Of a stretch of 64,000 nucleotides of DNA, positions 42,210 to 52,699 are shown one piece after another (the first letter of the stretch is position 1; every line of letters begins with the position of its first letter). Both the position numbers and the translations under genes were made by a program. The stretch covers positions 30,374,720-30,438,719 of the forward strand of contig OY720346.1 of NCBI GenBank assembly GCA_963082975.1. The letters are read 5' to 3'. Source of the DNA: Labia minor. Taxonomy: Eukaryota; Arthropoda; Insecta; Dermaptera; Spongiphoridae. Below the pieces are notes generated by a model. The model was not told the origin of the DNA, ran no database searches, and saw nothing but the letters and a program-made list of their open reading frames with translations.

Positions 42210-43268
42210 TTAGGTTGAAAGGAAAATAATTTCGTTTTTTGTATTCTTGATGTTTGCAACTTGATATTGAAATAAATTATGTAATAAATGTGTTTGTGTT
42301 ATATATCATTTTAATGCGCTAACCTCGCTCTGTATTTTGATAACAAAATTTTTTATGATTTTGATGAGTTACGTTATTCTTCGCCTCGTCAATTGAAGAT
42401 GGAGAAGAAACCTGTACGAGTTTAAACCGGGTACTAAAGCGGCCGAAACAGCTCGAAAAATTAATAATGCGTTTGGGCCTGGCATTGTTCAAGAAAGTGT
42501 GGTGCAACTTTGGTTTAAGAAGTTTCGCAGTGGAGATGAGAGCCTCAAAGATCAAGAAGGTCGTGGGCGTCCATCGGCGAAATCGCGGTTTCGAAGTGTC
42601 ATTGTCTCTTTCTCAGCGCAACAAAAACGACGCGTTTCTAGACCGGATTGTAACCTGCGATGAAAAGAAGATTCTTTACGACAACCGCCTACGTGGTTGT
42701 ACCGTCATCAAGCTCCAAAACACTTTCCTAAGCCAAATTTGCATCAAAAGAAGATTATGGTGACTGTGTCTGGTGGTCTACGGCAGGTCTCATCCATCAC
42801 AGCTTCTTGAATCCGAGGAGAAACAATTACGGCAGACAAGTATTGTCAACAAATTGACGAAATGCACCAGAAGCTGCAGCGTATGACCCCGGCATTGGTC
42901 AACAGAAAGGGACCAATCCTGCTCCACGACAACGCTCGGCCACACGTCGCTCAACAGACCCTGCAGAAGTTGAACGAATTAGGCTACGAGACTACCTCAT
43001 CCGCCCTACTCGCCTACCCCTCGCCCACCGACAACCACTTTTTCAAACCTCTCGACAACTTCCTTCATAAGAAATGCTTCAAAAACTAAGTCGCTGTCAA
43101 AAACGCCTTTAACGACTTCATCGCCTCCAGGACTCCGGAATTTTCGCTACCGGCAAAGTGTATTGATTCGAATGGTTCTTACTATGATCAATAGAGTTTA
43201 TTATAAGCTGAGATATACATGTTTAAATATAACGGTTAAAAAACGAAATTATTTTCCTTCCAACCTAA
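42210..43268 (+). mobile_element. mariner element, internally deleted, 1,059 bp
   Basis: Terminal inverted repeats of about 30 bases, TTAGGTTGAAAGGAAAATAA left and TTAGGTTGGAAGGAAAATAA right (reverse complement), with TA at both flanks (42208-42209, 43269-43270), as mariner requires. About 200 bases shorter than a usual mariner of 1.3 kb. Confidence 0.92.
42390..43194 (+). pseudogene. mariner transposase, deleted and frameshifted
   Basis: Recognisable pieces in changing frames: KPGTKAAETARKINNAFGPG and VQLWFKKFRSGDESLKD (first helix-turn-helix), FLDRIVTCDEKKILYDN (first catalytic Asp), APKHFPKPNLHQKKIMV, ALVNRKGPILLHDNARPH (second Asp), LQKLNELGYE and PTDNHFFKPLDNFLHKK (third Asp retained), and a C-terminal SNGSYYDQ before TAG at 43192. 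The second DNA-binding helix region and linker are deleted and several frameshifts and stops follow. The three Asp positions of the DD34D triad are still visible, but no single frame links them. The motif set is closest to Hsmar2/irritans-like mariners. It is a different lineage from the copy at 26034. Confidence 0.85.
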
Positions 43269-43339
43269 TAGTAATATGATCTATTTGATTTATAAATTTT
43301 AATTTTTAGATTAAATTTATAATTTATAATTAAGTGATC

Positions 43340-43560
43340 TAGGAGCGTGGAGTCTGACACAATGGAATCGGTCAGGATTCAGTAAACTACTGTTTGACTG
43401 AGTGTGCCCCGACGAAGAAGACGAAATTCCCCCTGTAGGGATTGCTTGGAGATGAATGAAATTGATCTTGTCCGATGAATGATTTCTTTAAAGCACAAAT
43501 GGTCTTTGTAGCTGAGGTGCCTCAATGCCCAAATAATAATAATAATAATTTATAATAAAA
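43340..43560 (+). repeat. Unclassified retroelement-like end with (TAA)n tail
   Basis: Mixed-composition sequence (GTGTGCCCCGACGAAGAAGA, TTCCCCCTGTAGGGATTGC, GCTGAGGTGCCTCAATGCCC) ending in AATAATAATAATAAT. A TAA-type tail suggests an I-like LINE or a SINE 3' end. No coding similarity was recognised. Confidence 0.35.
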
Positions 43561-45200
43561 AATATTAATAAAATTAAACTTTATTCTAAATACGATCTTA
43601 GTATTATTTTATTATGATTTAAAATGTTTGATTTTTATTAATTTTATTATTTATAATTTATTTATTCTTTTATTATTTTTATCCGTTGAGTATAAGTATA
43701 ATTTAAGAAAAATGAATGCTTTCAAAGAAGAGTATTTATTATTTTTCAAATTATAAATTGTCTTTTCTAAATCATAATAAGATAAAACCGAGAGATATGA
43801 CGCACAATTCGGGTTTTTGCCAAATCTCACCTTTTATCACATGATTCTTGGTGTTACTGGGACTATTGGATACTTATACCATCAATCATAGCTTTATTTT
43901 TAAAATAAGAACTTCTAAATTTAAATTTTTCATTATTAAGCTAAGGTAAAAACCAGCGCAATATGCCTCGCATACACAATGCCTCCTATAGACTTACAAA
44001 TAGTAAACAATGAGGAATATGAGAATCAATAAGTCTTAATATTAATTTTAAAGAATATGCAAAAACCTACAATAGATTAAACTTACAAAAATTTCAAAAG
44101 AAAATTTATTACGAACTTTTGAAATAAAGATGATGAAATTTCGTTTGTTTATCTTCAAGATGGCTGACAAAACAAATCCTCCTTACACGACGGTTTGCTT
44201 ATAACTAAGGTAGCGTAGGTGTCTATTATCGCCCTCTAGTGCGTATCCCACTCCAAAATGCCTAGTTTTTGAGATATAGAAAACTCGCCATATCCTTAAC
44301 CCCGTCATATCCCTCCGTATATATAAAATTACGTTAGAACACTATTATTAGTTATGAATTTTGGAAAGCAATTTATAGAAAACCGAAATTATTTCATATT
44401 TCATATTATAATAAAATAAAAAAAAATGATAGAAACAAATATTGTAAATTAACAAAGAAAATATTAGTAAAAAATAAAAAAATTGAATTAATAAATAATA
44501 TATTATAATTTTTATACATTTCAATCCTCAACATTTAGAAACTTATTAATCTTAATTTGTTAATCAAATTTTTTTTTGTAATTTATCATATAAATAAATA
44601 AATCAAAATTCAAATATATTATAAATAAAAAAGGACATTTATGAGGATATTTTCGCCTTAATCACTCTAACATAAATCTTAGATAACGATAGGTTTATTA
44701 AGTTATTAATATTTTATTTATTTTTTATTTGTTTTGTTCACAATTTAATAATATCATGGTTATGACCAAAGTAGAATGTTATTTTTTTTCCTTAAACCGA
44801 TTTCTTTCGTTTATATAACTTTTTATTTTCTTTTTTCTTTTTAAGAATAAGATAATCTGTACAAATGACAGAAAATTATCTGACAGAATGACAAGATATT
44901 AGTCGGTGAACATTGATAGCTATATTATAGGAATAAATAAAGTTTACTAAAATGGAAAAAAAATATCAGATTACCTAGAATTCATGAATATGTCAAATCT
45001 ACTCAATCACGTATTACACGTAAAAAAAAATTGAAAAAAAGGATAATATATTTCTTTAATTGTGTTTCTAAACATAATATAAACTAATAATTTTTATTTT
45101 TTTATATCTGATAAAGAAAAATAAAGAAAATTTTGTTCCAATTCCTCAAATTTTGATTGATAAAATTACTTAATTAATTAACAAATAATATTTCTTCATA
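43560..45200. other. AT-rich DNA, unclassified islets
   Basis: Islets at 43790-43890 and 44150-44335 are less AT-rich; the latter contains CTTATAACTAAGGTAGCGTA and TATCGCCCTCTAG. Neither has recognised identity or a useful ORF. Confidence 0.4.
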
Positions 45201-45207
45201 TTACAGA

Positions 45208-45627
45208 TTTTTTGTTTATTAATATATATAAATAAAATAAATATAATAAAAAATATATTTTAATGTTCATTTACATCTATAATATAAAAATTTGATAGAA
45301 TTTAATAAGAAAAAATTTATTTTTATTAGTTAATATAATTTATTAGTACCGGGACCGCGAGCCTCGGCTCGGTAATTAAGTTAAAAAAAATGATTCATTA
45401 TTATTGGGTTTGGCTGATAATATTAATACCTGATTCACCAAATCGCCATTCAAATAATAACATTCAAGCAGAAAAGTAGGTTTGTTGATATAAAATATAT
45501 ACCTGGGACACCGAGCTATCGCTCGACACTTTAATAAGTTTATACAATTTATTTTTATATACTTTAAAAATTTTACAAATTTTGTTTATTAATATAAATA
45601 AAATAAATATAATAAAAAATATATTAT
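45208..45627 (+). repeat. Direct repeat pair flanking part of rep7
   Basis: About 45 bases beginning TTTTGTTTATTAATATA and continuing AAATAAAATAAATATAATAA occur at 45208-45262 and again at 45578-45627, bracketing the first rep7 stem-loops. Confidence 0.6.
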
Positions 45628-45835
45628 ACAATATACAATTCTTTAATTATTTATTACAATTATTAAATGTTACATCATTGCATCAATCTGATTAAAATGA
45701 GTGGAACTTGGGGTTCTCAATAATAAGTCCTGGTTCACCGCCACCACTCGGTCAATAAAAAAATGATTCTTTATTACCGGGTTTGGCTGGTAATATTAAT
45801 ACCTGATTTACCGAGTTACCGTTCCAATAATTTAA
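45351..45835 (+). repeat. rep7 stem-loop repeats, copies 2 and 3
   Basis: GGGACCGCGAGCCTCGGCTC, GGGACACCGAGCTATCGCTC (45503-45530) and a decayed unit from 45727 (CTGGTTCACCGCCACCACTC) recur with the same spacer (AAAAATGATTCATTATTATT) as at 17742. Shared downstream sequence ATACAATTCTTTAATTATTT is at 45631-45680. Confidence 0.5.
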
Positions 45836-45924
45836 ATGAACTTAAATGACTAATAAAACATATACTCCTTAAACGTATGTATTAATGCTTTGAAAGACAG
45901 AAAAGTAGAACTGTTGATCTATAT

Positions 45925-46200
45925 CTATTATCTATCTCTGTGGCTCTACGGAACTCGAAAGTTCTTGGCCGCAGCAACCACACCCTTCCAAGTATTCCTA
46001 TTCTAAGTCACACAACCTTCCAGTCCCTATTCTCTCCTACTCTCTCATGTCCCTTCCCTCATTATCCACCCACCGCGCCCTTAGTCTTCCAGGCGGACGT
46101 TTCCCACTCGGTTTCTCTACCAATATATTTTTCGTCATTCTATCTTCTTCGATTCTAGCTACGTGTCCTGCCCACCGCAGCCTTCTCGATTTTATAATTC
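45925..46200 (-). pseudogene. RTE 3' end copy with tail
   Basis: Minus strand encodes, in broken frames, the RTE C-terminus: a region like RRLRWAGHVARIEE, then RLEDQGRGG/GRPRTRW-type sequence, ending with a 3' UTR that finishes GAGTTCCGTAGAGCCACAGA followed by a degenerate ATAGATAGAT tail. 5'-truncated like the others. Confidence 0.6.
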
Positions 46201-46319
46201 TAACTATATTTTATAATTCTAACCTGATGATATTAAATATATATATTTTCGTAAATTTGATTTATTTATATGTATATATTTATAAAAAGGTTTTTCTCTG
46301 CACATTGCTGTGAATTTAA

Positions 46320-46565
46320 AATTTTTGCATATCTTCGCGTTTCATGACCTCTAGAATCCAAGAGAGATTTTAGAATTTTTCATGACTGACTGTCTGGAAA
46401 TTTTGATGTTATAAACCAATTTCGATGAAATTACATACCTCTATTTTTCGATATATATTCAATTACTGCAGAAATTAAGTCTTTCTGTCGGAAAATTGAC
46501 GATATAGACTCAAAATTGTACAGATTATTTACGGAGGCGCTGAATGACGAAATTGAATCTTCTAA
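46320..46565. other. Unclassified mixed-composition DNA
   Basis: Moderate GC with no open frame over 70 codons; it could be a decayed element joined to the HINE-1 piece on its right. Confidence 0.3.
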
Positions 46566-46567
46566 AC

Positions 46568-46680
46568 GTTGTGAAACAATTTCAAATAATTTAAATGTAT
46601 CTATTAATGCAATAAAAAACAGATTTGGATATAACATAAATATTTTTAATTTTATTTTATTTATAATATATAAGATATAA
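46568..46680 (-). mobile_element. HINE-1 right-arm fragment
   Basis: GAAACAATTTCAAATAATTT through TTTATTTATAATATATAA matches the AT-rich right arm of HINE-1 but without its terminal hairpin. It passes directly into rep5. Confidence 0.6.
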
Positions 46681-46875
46681 GAAGTGGTGGCTGTGACGTC
46701 ACATATATATATTTAAAGAAAGAAAGAACTAATGAAGATTATTTTTCCCAGAGATGTGATCATTTTTCTTTATAAATACTATCTCTGGTGTGAATTTCCA
46801 AAAAATCTATCGATCGGTTTCTGAGGACCCATTTACATATACAATTTTAGCTAGCATAATAAGATTAGATTAGAT
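46681..46875 (+). repeat. rep5 copy 2
   Basis: GCTGTGACGTCACATATATA, CAGAGATGTGATCATTTTTC, ACTATCTCTGGTGTGAATTT and GGTTTCTGAGGACCCAT match copy 1 at 23040-23290; both end ACAATTTTAGCTAGCATAAT. Confidence 0.6.
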
Positions 46876-46954
46876 AGATAGATAAATTATTTATTTAATA
46901 ATATTTACTAATGAATATAATTTTTATCTATTGTTTTTTTTTGTGTTTTTTTAG

Positions 46955-47083
46955 GTTTTTTGGCGTAAAGGATTGTTCTTGTGACGTGTGGACGTCCATT
47001 TATTTTAACAAGGTAAACCGACCGGCACGGTGGGGGGTGGCGCTCGGGGCCCCGTGCACCCCGCGGCGGGGGCAACAGCGGCT
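46955..47083 (+). other. 5' UTR part of the Ras-like exon
   Basis: A poly-pyrimidine tract followed by TTTTTTTAG at 46954 is a strong splice acceptor. From 46955 to the ATG the sequence becomes very GC-rich (for example CGGGGCCCCGTGCACCCCGC). An in-frame stop at 47006-47008 precedes the ATG and no other in-frame ATG intervenes, so this part is leader. AACAAG|GTAAAC at 47012/47013 is a possible alternative donor. Confidence 0.55.
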
Positions 47084-47144
47084 ATGGCCAATCTCAGCCG
47101 TATTCGGGTGGTGGTTCTCGGAGGACCACGAGTCGGAAAATCAG
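47084..47144 (+). CDS. First coding exon of a Ras-superfamily small GTPase
   Basis: The ATG at 47084 has a strong start context (GCT ATG G). It opens a frame of 20 full codons and one extra base, ending at the donor AATCAG|GTAAAT (47144/47145), a phase-1 junction. The encoded segment starts MANLSRIRVVVLGG and ends PRVGKS. GGPRVGKS matches the GxxxxGKS P-loop (G1) that binds nucleotide phosphates, and a short N-terminus followed by beta strand RVVVLG is how Ras-like GTPases begin. Such proteins are membrane-associated or cytosolic GTP switches. The subfamily cannot be fixed from one exon. Later exons carrying DTAG and NKxD were not found before the window ends. GC content is far above that of all neighbouring DNA, supporting real coding sequence. 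Confidence 0.65.
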
Positions 47145-48285
47145 GTAAATAAAAAAAAAACGAATCTATTATTTTATTTATTATATAATACGATTTCATT
47201 TTCTTTTTTTATATATAGGTCAATATCATTCTTTATTTTTTTTATATACTTATAAAATATAATAAAATTATATTTTTTGAGAATCATTAAAAATTAAAAA
47301 TAACGTGAATCGTGTAATAAATATATAAAAGTGAATCGTGAACCAAAAGATATTTAAGTAACTTTAATTCTATTCACTTTATATTTATAATAATTATTTA
47401 TTTATATCATATAGTAGGATTTAAGATTTAAATTTATTTAAAATTCCGAAATTGTTTTTATAGAATGTTAAGAAATTTTAAATTCATTGATTTATTATAT
47501 TGTAAATATATAATTTGGTGTAATAGATATATATATATATTTTTTATTTATTTCAGTATTCTATTACATTCCACATTTATTTAGGTATTTATCAAATTAA
47601 AATATACAATTTTTAAAAGTGTTATAAATTAATTTAATTATTTTATATTTGATTAAATATAAAATGAAAATGCCGAATTTCGCAGAGTTAAACTAGATTT
47701 AAGAATAAAATAAATTGAAATCAAATAAATGGGAAGGCTGACTAAAATGGACACAGATTCCAAAATCAAATAAAATTAAGACAAAACAACACAAAACAAT
47801 TTGTGTCATACTATAGGGAACGAAAGAAGCACTTTCATGCTTTCATCTCTAATTGTAAGTGAGAAAGAATGCAAATCTTTGTTCTCAAAGGTTATATTAA
47901 AGATATTGAGGAGGAATTAGTTTTAGGTGAAAATTTGAATGAACTAAATATTAATCATATTAATTTTAACCTCACACTTCACAATTCAATAATATTACCA
48001 AAATTTTAAATTATTTCTAACTTAATCGAAATTTTCTTTACCTGGACGAATTTTATTCAAATTAAAAATAAAATATAAAGCAACCACTTCATTTAAAAAT
48101 ATAAATAAATCGATTTAATCAACTATTTTAAGAATTAATTCATTACCATATTTTAGCGATTTTGCTGATTTTGACGATTTTGACTTGAAATCGAAAAGAA
48201 AATTCGGAATCACAGATTATTAAGTATAAATTAAACAAATTTTAAAAAAGCCTAAATATTGTAGTAAACAAAATTTTCTCTTTTT
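47145..48285. other. AT-rich DNA (likely intron of the Ras-like gene)
   Basis: No exon with Ras G2/G3 motifs was recognised. Simple A/T sequence. Confidence 0.4.
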
Positions 48286-48289
48286 TATC

Positions 48290-48495
48290 ACTCATGGATT
48301 GTAATTGTTATCGAAGAAGTGAGCAAAACCTTCACAGACGCTCATCGTCATCAATATCTTCTCGGTCTTCTATAAAGCGCTTGTATCAATTATAAACATT
48401 TTTTTGAGACAAAGTAGACTCGCCGAATTCTACAGTCAACATTTTAAGTGCATTGGAGCACTTCATTCCATTTTTAACGCAAAATTTAATAGATT
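48290..48495 (-). pseudogene. mariner transposase N-terminal remnant
   Basis: Minus-strand frame: ESIKFCVKNGMKCSNALKML, TVEFGESTLSQKNVYN, a stop, then YKRFIEDREDIDDDERL. This is the helix-turn-helix start of a mariner-type transposase, of a different lineage from the other copies here. No catalytic part follows. If the Ras-like gene continues to the right, this remnant is intronic. Confidence 0.65.
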
Positions 48496-48715
48496 CTTTT
48501 TTTTTAAGTAAAATATCTAAGAACATACAAAAACTTGAATAACTTTTTTAATTTTCGAAAACAGACTGCTAATCCAAAATGGCTGATAATGTCAATATTT
48601 GAGAAACATATGTGTACCAACATAACAAAAAAAAAAAAAAATAAAACAATTTCGATAATCGAAGCAGCACAGCCTGCGAAAATTCAAAATTCACCTTTTC
48701 TTTTGGACAGACCTC

Positions 48716-48905
48716 GTACACGCTTTTTAATCAAAAATGCCCTATAAAATAGAAAATAAAATATTAATTAAACCTTGAATATTATCCTTTACATATGCCC
48801 TACAAACAAAAGCGTGGGTGCATATGAACATAAGTAGGTAAAGAATATTATATGCGCCCCACGCTTTTTCTATTTTTTATGGCATTTTTGATTAAAAAGA
48901 GTGTA
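48716..48905. repeat. Foldback element / nested inverted repeat
   Basis: Outer arms of about 32 bases (CTTTTTAATCAAAAATGCC at 48716-48751 and its complement at 48870-48905) enclose inner arms AAAAGCGTGGG-TGCATA (48808-48826) and TATGCGCCCCACGCTTTTT (48851-48869). The structure could form a long imperfect cruciform and resembles a small inverted-repeat transposon or a pair of terminal repeats. Confidence 0.6.
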
Positions 48906-48909
48906 TATT

Positions 48910-50336
48910 AAAAAGTTTTTTTATTAATTTATTTTTTATATATATTTTTTCTCTTTAGCAATGTATATTTTTTCTGTCAGTTTTTAAAATGCTTATAAAT
49001 CATTTTATTCTCATAGAAAATTTGATGACAAGAGTTAATCTCTAACCAAATTCACAAAAATTAAAAATATATTATTTAATTATGACGATAAATGCATCAA
49101 TTAAATATAACCTTATTATTAAATAAAAATTTATAGGATTTTTTTGTGTTTAATAAATTTATAAATAAATCAGATAAATATATATTCTACTTAATATTAA
49201 AGAAAGTTAATAAGACAAAGAGAGTCATAAAGAAACAAACTAATTTATTATATATATAATATTATTATTATTCTATCTTACCTGGAAAACAACTTATCGA
49301 GTTATAAACTAAATATTGTTTTGATCACATATTCCCTTTTATATAAGTATTTAATATAACCTCTCAAGGCGATTTTCCAAAATGAAATTCAAATGTTCAT
49401 TCTCTTAATACTAATATATTCGTGTTTTCATTTTAAATCATTAATTGAATATGTATAATGGGATATTTGTGTGGTATTTGAATCATTAATAATCTTTGAT
49501 GAATTTGGATGTATGCCTTTTTTAAGTTAAACATTTAAATATTTATATTAAATAGACACATTTACATTACTTTTTGGTATACAGTAATTCTTTCTTTTCT
49601 TTTGATTAATTTTTATATTTCATAGAAACTTATTTAAAATTGATTTGAGAGACTAAAACGAGTATATCGATAAGAGAAGGTCAAATTGGAAAACGTGTCT
49701 GCAAATTTTTATAATGAAGGTAATTATTACGTCTTTTTTTTTGTTTTTATAAAGAGATATTATGCAGCATTTTATATATATACATCTATTAATATAAATA
49801 TATACATATATGTATAAACATATTATTTTCAAATGTCTTGGATCTATTTTTGTCCCACAAAGTCATGAACCACGTCTTTTATTATATTATTATACTAAAC
49901 AATTAATAAATAATTTAATATAATTCATTAAAAATCATTAATTATTGTTTTATAATCTCTATCAGATATTCCAAAATACTACAGAATTATAAAATACTAT
50001 CTTGAAAGGCGCATACACTCACACACATATCAACTAATTGTAATTGGTATCTAAAATCCAGAATGAATTATATCAAGCATCTAAATAAATAACCAAATAT
50101 AATAACTGAGTAGTTAAAATCAAAAAAAGAGCATCTGTGGAGATTTAAATTAAAGGGTTGCTACTTGTAGACTACTAATTACAGATCAGATCATTTATGT
50201 AAATAAAACTCTTTTTTTTTTCTTTTATTTATGTTAATTCTTTTAAAATATGTCATCTTTTAATATAACGGTAATTTATTTATTGATTTATTTTTTTTTA
50301 TTAACAACTGATGAAAGGATTATATTAATAGTTATG

Positions 50337-50368
<32 letters not shown>

Positions 50369-51574
50369 TCCTATAATATTAATTTTTTTAATAGTTCAAC
50401 TTTTTTCTTATAATATTTTCATTGTATTAAAATAAATTAAGGCCAACATTCAATTACACACGCGATCAAACAAAAGTTTGTTGTCGAGATAGTTTAAATA
50501 GTCCTTTCCCCCACCTCTTTCTCTATCATAGTTTTTTTTTCACCACCCCTGGGGCTCTATCGTTACGTCTACGGGGTTTAAAGCATTCTAGGTGAGACAA
50601 ACATGTAAGTATATAACAACTAATATATATATATATATATATATGTATGCAGGACTAAAAACGGACAGACACAAGCGAATATAATAATTATTAGCGTCCA
50701 AGTTTGATGAACTCACGTGTTCGAGAGATGATGATGATGATGATGATGGTTGAAAACCGTTCAACGTATAAGGCCAATTTTGCTATGAATTCAAAACAGC
50801 ATTCGATCAATCCGATTACAAATAACTGTTTGAAAGAGTTGAATGAGATTCAAAAAAAAAACTAATAAGAATTTATGAGTTTAATTGTATAAAAGAAAAC
50901 TTTCTTATTAGGTCTATTAAAACAACATAAAAAAACAAAAAATATTAATAAATAAATAAAAAAAAATTTTCTTTAAATAAATTATAATTTAAAGTTTGTT
51001 TTTAAATTTTTTTACTTTCACTCACCTATATATTTATATATATATAATATAGTAATGTGTGTTCGAAATTTCGTATTTAAGATCAATAAATGGTAAGTTT
51101 CAATAACTGTTTTACTAAAATTGGCTAACCCGAAGTGCCACTTTACATTAGTAATTATACATTTTTACGATTTGATTTTGATTAACTATCATCATCTTTG
51201 TTGATATTTCGCTTTCAAGATCTCTAGATCACGACCGTTGATCCATAGACTGTTAACAGAGATATAATATAAAGATTTTTTTACTTTACAGTAATTTTTT
51301 ATAAATGGATTATTGGGACTTTTCTCAGAGGTATATTTAGACCTTATGTGGAAGAAATATTCACAATTAACGGTCCTATTAATTAATTTTGAATAACATT
51401 ATCATATTCTTAGACAAACATGAAAATTATAAAAACAATATGTTGAATTCTCCAAATAAAGATTGAAAAAATTTTTAAAATTTACTCAACAAAACCTCTT
51501 TATTAAGAGATTTATGAAGCTAGACATAGAGACGTCAAATTAATTGGACTAAAATTTATATTCGGAAAAATTCA

Positions 51575-51626
<52 letters not shown>

Positions 51627-52260
51627 AGATAATTAAATAAATATTTAATCTTTAGAAAACGATTTACATTTCAAAAACACTTAACGTACATTAATAAAAA
51701 AAGATAATTGATTTCGATTATTAATTTGAATATATATGATAGAATTCCTTTCATTACTAAATAATAAGCGAAAATTTAATTTTATTAAAAATAATAATAA
51801 AATTAATTACAGAGAAGGGGAGAGAGAGAGAGAGAGAGATGGAGATTGGCGCCTGGTTAAATGGTAGCCTCTCTTACGACAACCATTTAGATTGCAAATT
51901 TATTAGACATTTTAATTATATAATAAAAGCAAGTCGAAAGTTGAACGATTCAATCGTTCTACATACAAATATATATCTTATATATTAACGATTTTAATTA
52001 GTTCTTCTAGTATTTATTCATTTAGATAACCAATACAAGAGGATAATATAGGAAAGGAGCTACAATTTATACATTTTAATTGCTATCTATTAACCATAAA
52101 TATTAATTCATTAAAATTGTCTTTAGTTTTATATGAAATAAAACGAAATAAAGAAAATGAAACTAATATACAAATATTTAATTCATAAAAACGCCTACCA
52201 TTAATTAATAATAATATTGATTAATAATAATAATATTTTTAAAGAAAATAATAAAAAAAT
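48910..52260. other. Long AT-rich region with microsatellites
   Basis: No gene can be supported. (AAT)n at about 50337-50363, (AT)n at 50622-50644, (ATG)n at about 50728-50748, (AT)n plus (AG)n at about 51571-51618, (GA)n at about 51822-51840. A mixed-composition stretch at 50480-50610 has donor-like strings (ATTCTAG|GTGAGA, ACAT|GTAAGTAT) but no recognisable coding. Confidence 0.45.
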
Positions 52261-52690
52261 GAGCTGTGGCCCGGCATAAAACCGACCGACCGACTATTTG
52301 AAATAAATTAATTTCCAAACTACAATATATATATATATATATATACTTGTATATATAAAGCATAAAAAAAATTTTAAAACTTGAATTAAAATGACTAAAT
52401 TATATTATCTTGGTTTTTATTTTTAGTTTAATTAACCAATTATTAATTTTTTAAGTAAAAAATTTCCGACAATGAATATAAAATTAATACTTTGTAAACT
52501 ACCACTTCCGGTTTTCGAATATACACCAAAAGTTGATGAGTTCATGCTATTAAGTAAATATACCAAATTTTATCCGTTGAGTCGTACAAGCAATACACGC
52601 CTATACGGATATACAATGGACAGACGGACAGACATAATGCTAAAAAAACTTTTTCTTTTAACAAAATACATGATTCTAGAAGATATGTAA
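52261..52690 (-). mobile_element. HINE-1 old, decayed copy
   Basis: Starts GAGCTGTGGCCCGGC with ACCGACCGACCGAC, an eroded form of the right terminus, and retains ACACCAAAAGTTGATGAGTT and GACAGACGGACAGACATAAT. Many substitutions and a missing middle make it visibly older than the copies at 41490 and 56747. Confidence 0.6.
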
Positions 52691-52699
52691 AATTTTTTT

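Noticed and set aside
42319..42555. Minus-strand 78-codon ORF in the mariner at 42210-43268
   Set aside because: Shadow of the plus-strand transposase remnant, which has recognisable motifs and terminal repeats.
47005..47199. Minus-strand 64-codon ORF over the same exon
   Set aside because: Proline/arginine-rich complement of a GC-rich exon; no supporting signals.
46911..47255. 114-codon plus ORF spanning the Ras-like exon
   Set aside because: A different frame that reads through the pyrimidine tract, the splice donor and AT-rich intron; no domain. The frame from 47084 has the P-loop and splice signals.
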